This document shows positions 63,100-64,000 of a DNA stretch of 64,000 bases, one piece after another (positions within the stretch are counted from its first letter, which is position 1; each line of letters starts with the position of its first letter). The notes below the pieces were generated by a model that was not told the origin of the DNA, did no database searches, and was given only the letters and a program-made list of their open reading frames with translations. Where the stretch lies: the NCBI GenBank assembly GCA_963556255.1, contig OY744609.1, positions 14,164,544 through 14,228,543 of the forward strand, read 5' to 3'. The position numbers and the translations under genes are program-made. The stretch is from Allolobophora icterica (Eukaryota > Annelida > Clitellata > Crassiclitellata > Lumbricidae).

Positions 63100-63207
63100 A
63101 AATGACTGGCGCGGAAATCGCTGCGATCACACTTGCTGTCATACTCGGTGTAATTCTCGTAGCGGGAGCCATCGTCTTGATTTACATGCTGTGGAAGAAG
63201 CACAAAG
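63100..63207 (+). CDS. IgSF membrane receptor gene, exon 5 (transmembrane)
   Basis: 108 bp, acceptor 'gtttgctag' at 63,099 and donor G|GTACAG at 63,208, phase 1 both ends. It encodes MTGAEIAAI followed by a ~23-residue hydrophobic span (TLAVILGVILVAGAIVLIYM) and the stop-transfer LWKKHK, a single-pass type I membrane segment. The cytoplasmic exons must lie beyond the window, so signalling motifs cannot be judged. Exons 1-5 together give about 345 residues. Confidence 0.75.
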
Positions 63208-63329
63208 GTACAGTCTATTATACGCTACATGTTCACCTTAAGTTGGCAGATGACGTACATTATTATTTTAACGGCGCTAGAGAAATCATTCAATTAGGTA
63301 CAGTCAAGCATAAGTGTAATTCCTAATCA

Positions 63330-63640
63330 AGGGACATGCTGTGGCGCACTACATTCGTAACCGTATTCATGGATTTATATAGCGCCTCTTCAAGGATAGA
63401 ACAAAATGGACTTGAGCGCTTGCGGAATAGAGGTAAAGAAAGATCAAGATGTTCATGTCGTAAGATGCTAGGTGACCAATTCCAGAAAGTTGGACCAACC
63501 ACAGCGAGGCTTCTGTGCTGTACTGTGGATGTTCTGGTTGAAGGGGGAAGGGGTGGGGACAACCAGGTCACGCTGCGCAGCAGAGCGAAGAAACCTTCGG
63601 CCAGGAATGGATGAGACCGAGACACACAACTCTCTGAGAT
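63330..63640 (-). pseudogene. LINE 3' end with tail shared by the SINEs
   Basis: The minus strand reads STVQHRSLAVVGPTFWNWSP followed by LDLSLPLFRKR, the end of a CR1/L2-type RT ORF (AVVGPxxWN...LSLPxFRK). It then runs into 'gaagaggcgctatataaatc' at about 63,370-63,390, the same tail carried by the SINE copies. Confidence 0.6.
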
Positions 63641-63808
63641 AGAATGGAGCACAGCCCTCAAGTCAATTACGCATAAACATTAGGACCTTATTATACTCAA
63701 TGCGTTTGTGCATTCAAATGCTCAAGGGTTGATTATGGCAAAGCTGTGTAGGGCCTATGCAGGGCTCTGTCTCTCTGTCTCTCTCTATATATATCTATAT
63801 GATAAACG

Positions 63809-64000
<192 letters not shown>

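Overview
The window looks like nuclear DNA of a marine invertebrate, probably a deuterostome such as an echinoderm, hemichordate or cephalochordate. That assignment is an inference from a spliced immunoglobulin-superfamily gene with all phase-1 introns, intronless GT61-type glycosyltransferase paralogues, a chromosomal Polinton/Maverick, LINE/SINE pairs and very many microsatellites. No species can be named from the sequence.

Layout. 1-14,000 is repeat-rich and has no host gene I can support: microsatellites, a 330-bp tandem duplication, three successive minisatellite families, and a decayed pogo/Tigger-like DNA transposon (10,910-13,056) inserted in one of the minisatellites. 14,030-36,940 is a set of segmental duplications. 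The unit carries a minus-strand 553-codon type II membrane glycosyltransferase, present three times: 14,867-16,528 and 26,966-28,627 are intact, while 32,143-33,787 is broken by one extra base. Two associated non-coding modules are repeated twice and three times. Between the copies lie LINE remnants, CAGT satellite, and hAT-like and mariner-like MITEs with recognisable target duplications.

37,115-63,207 is one plus-strand gene for a membrane receptor or adhesion protein. It has a signal-peptide exon, three immunoglobulin-like exons and a transmembrane exon, and it continues past the window. Its 20-kb first intron contains the most informative object here: a 14,560-bp Polinton at 41,110-55,669. 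This element has 91-bp terminal inverted repeats that read as identical, 5'-AG termini and a 6-bp target duplication, TATACC.

The Polinton carries a protein-primed family B polymerase, adenain-like protease, FtsK/HerA-like packaging ATPase, major and penton-like capsid proteins, retroviral-type integrase with chromodomain, a fibre that joins phage-tail-like repeats to a C1q/TNF-like knob, and several small virion-type proteins. The genes form three blocks: minus (41.2-43.4 kb), plus (43.5-50.1 kb) and minus (50.1-55.5 kb). A 13-bp hairpin lies where the last two blocks converge. Polymerase, protease, ATPase and capsid genes are open. A DUF5871-like gene and a zinc-ribbon/PLA2 gene are each split by one in-frame stop, a core-protein gene is frameshifted, and the integrase has no good ATG. 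The element therefore looks young by its ends but partly disabled.

All family names are from recognition by eye; no search was run.
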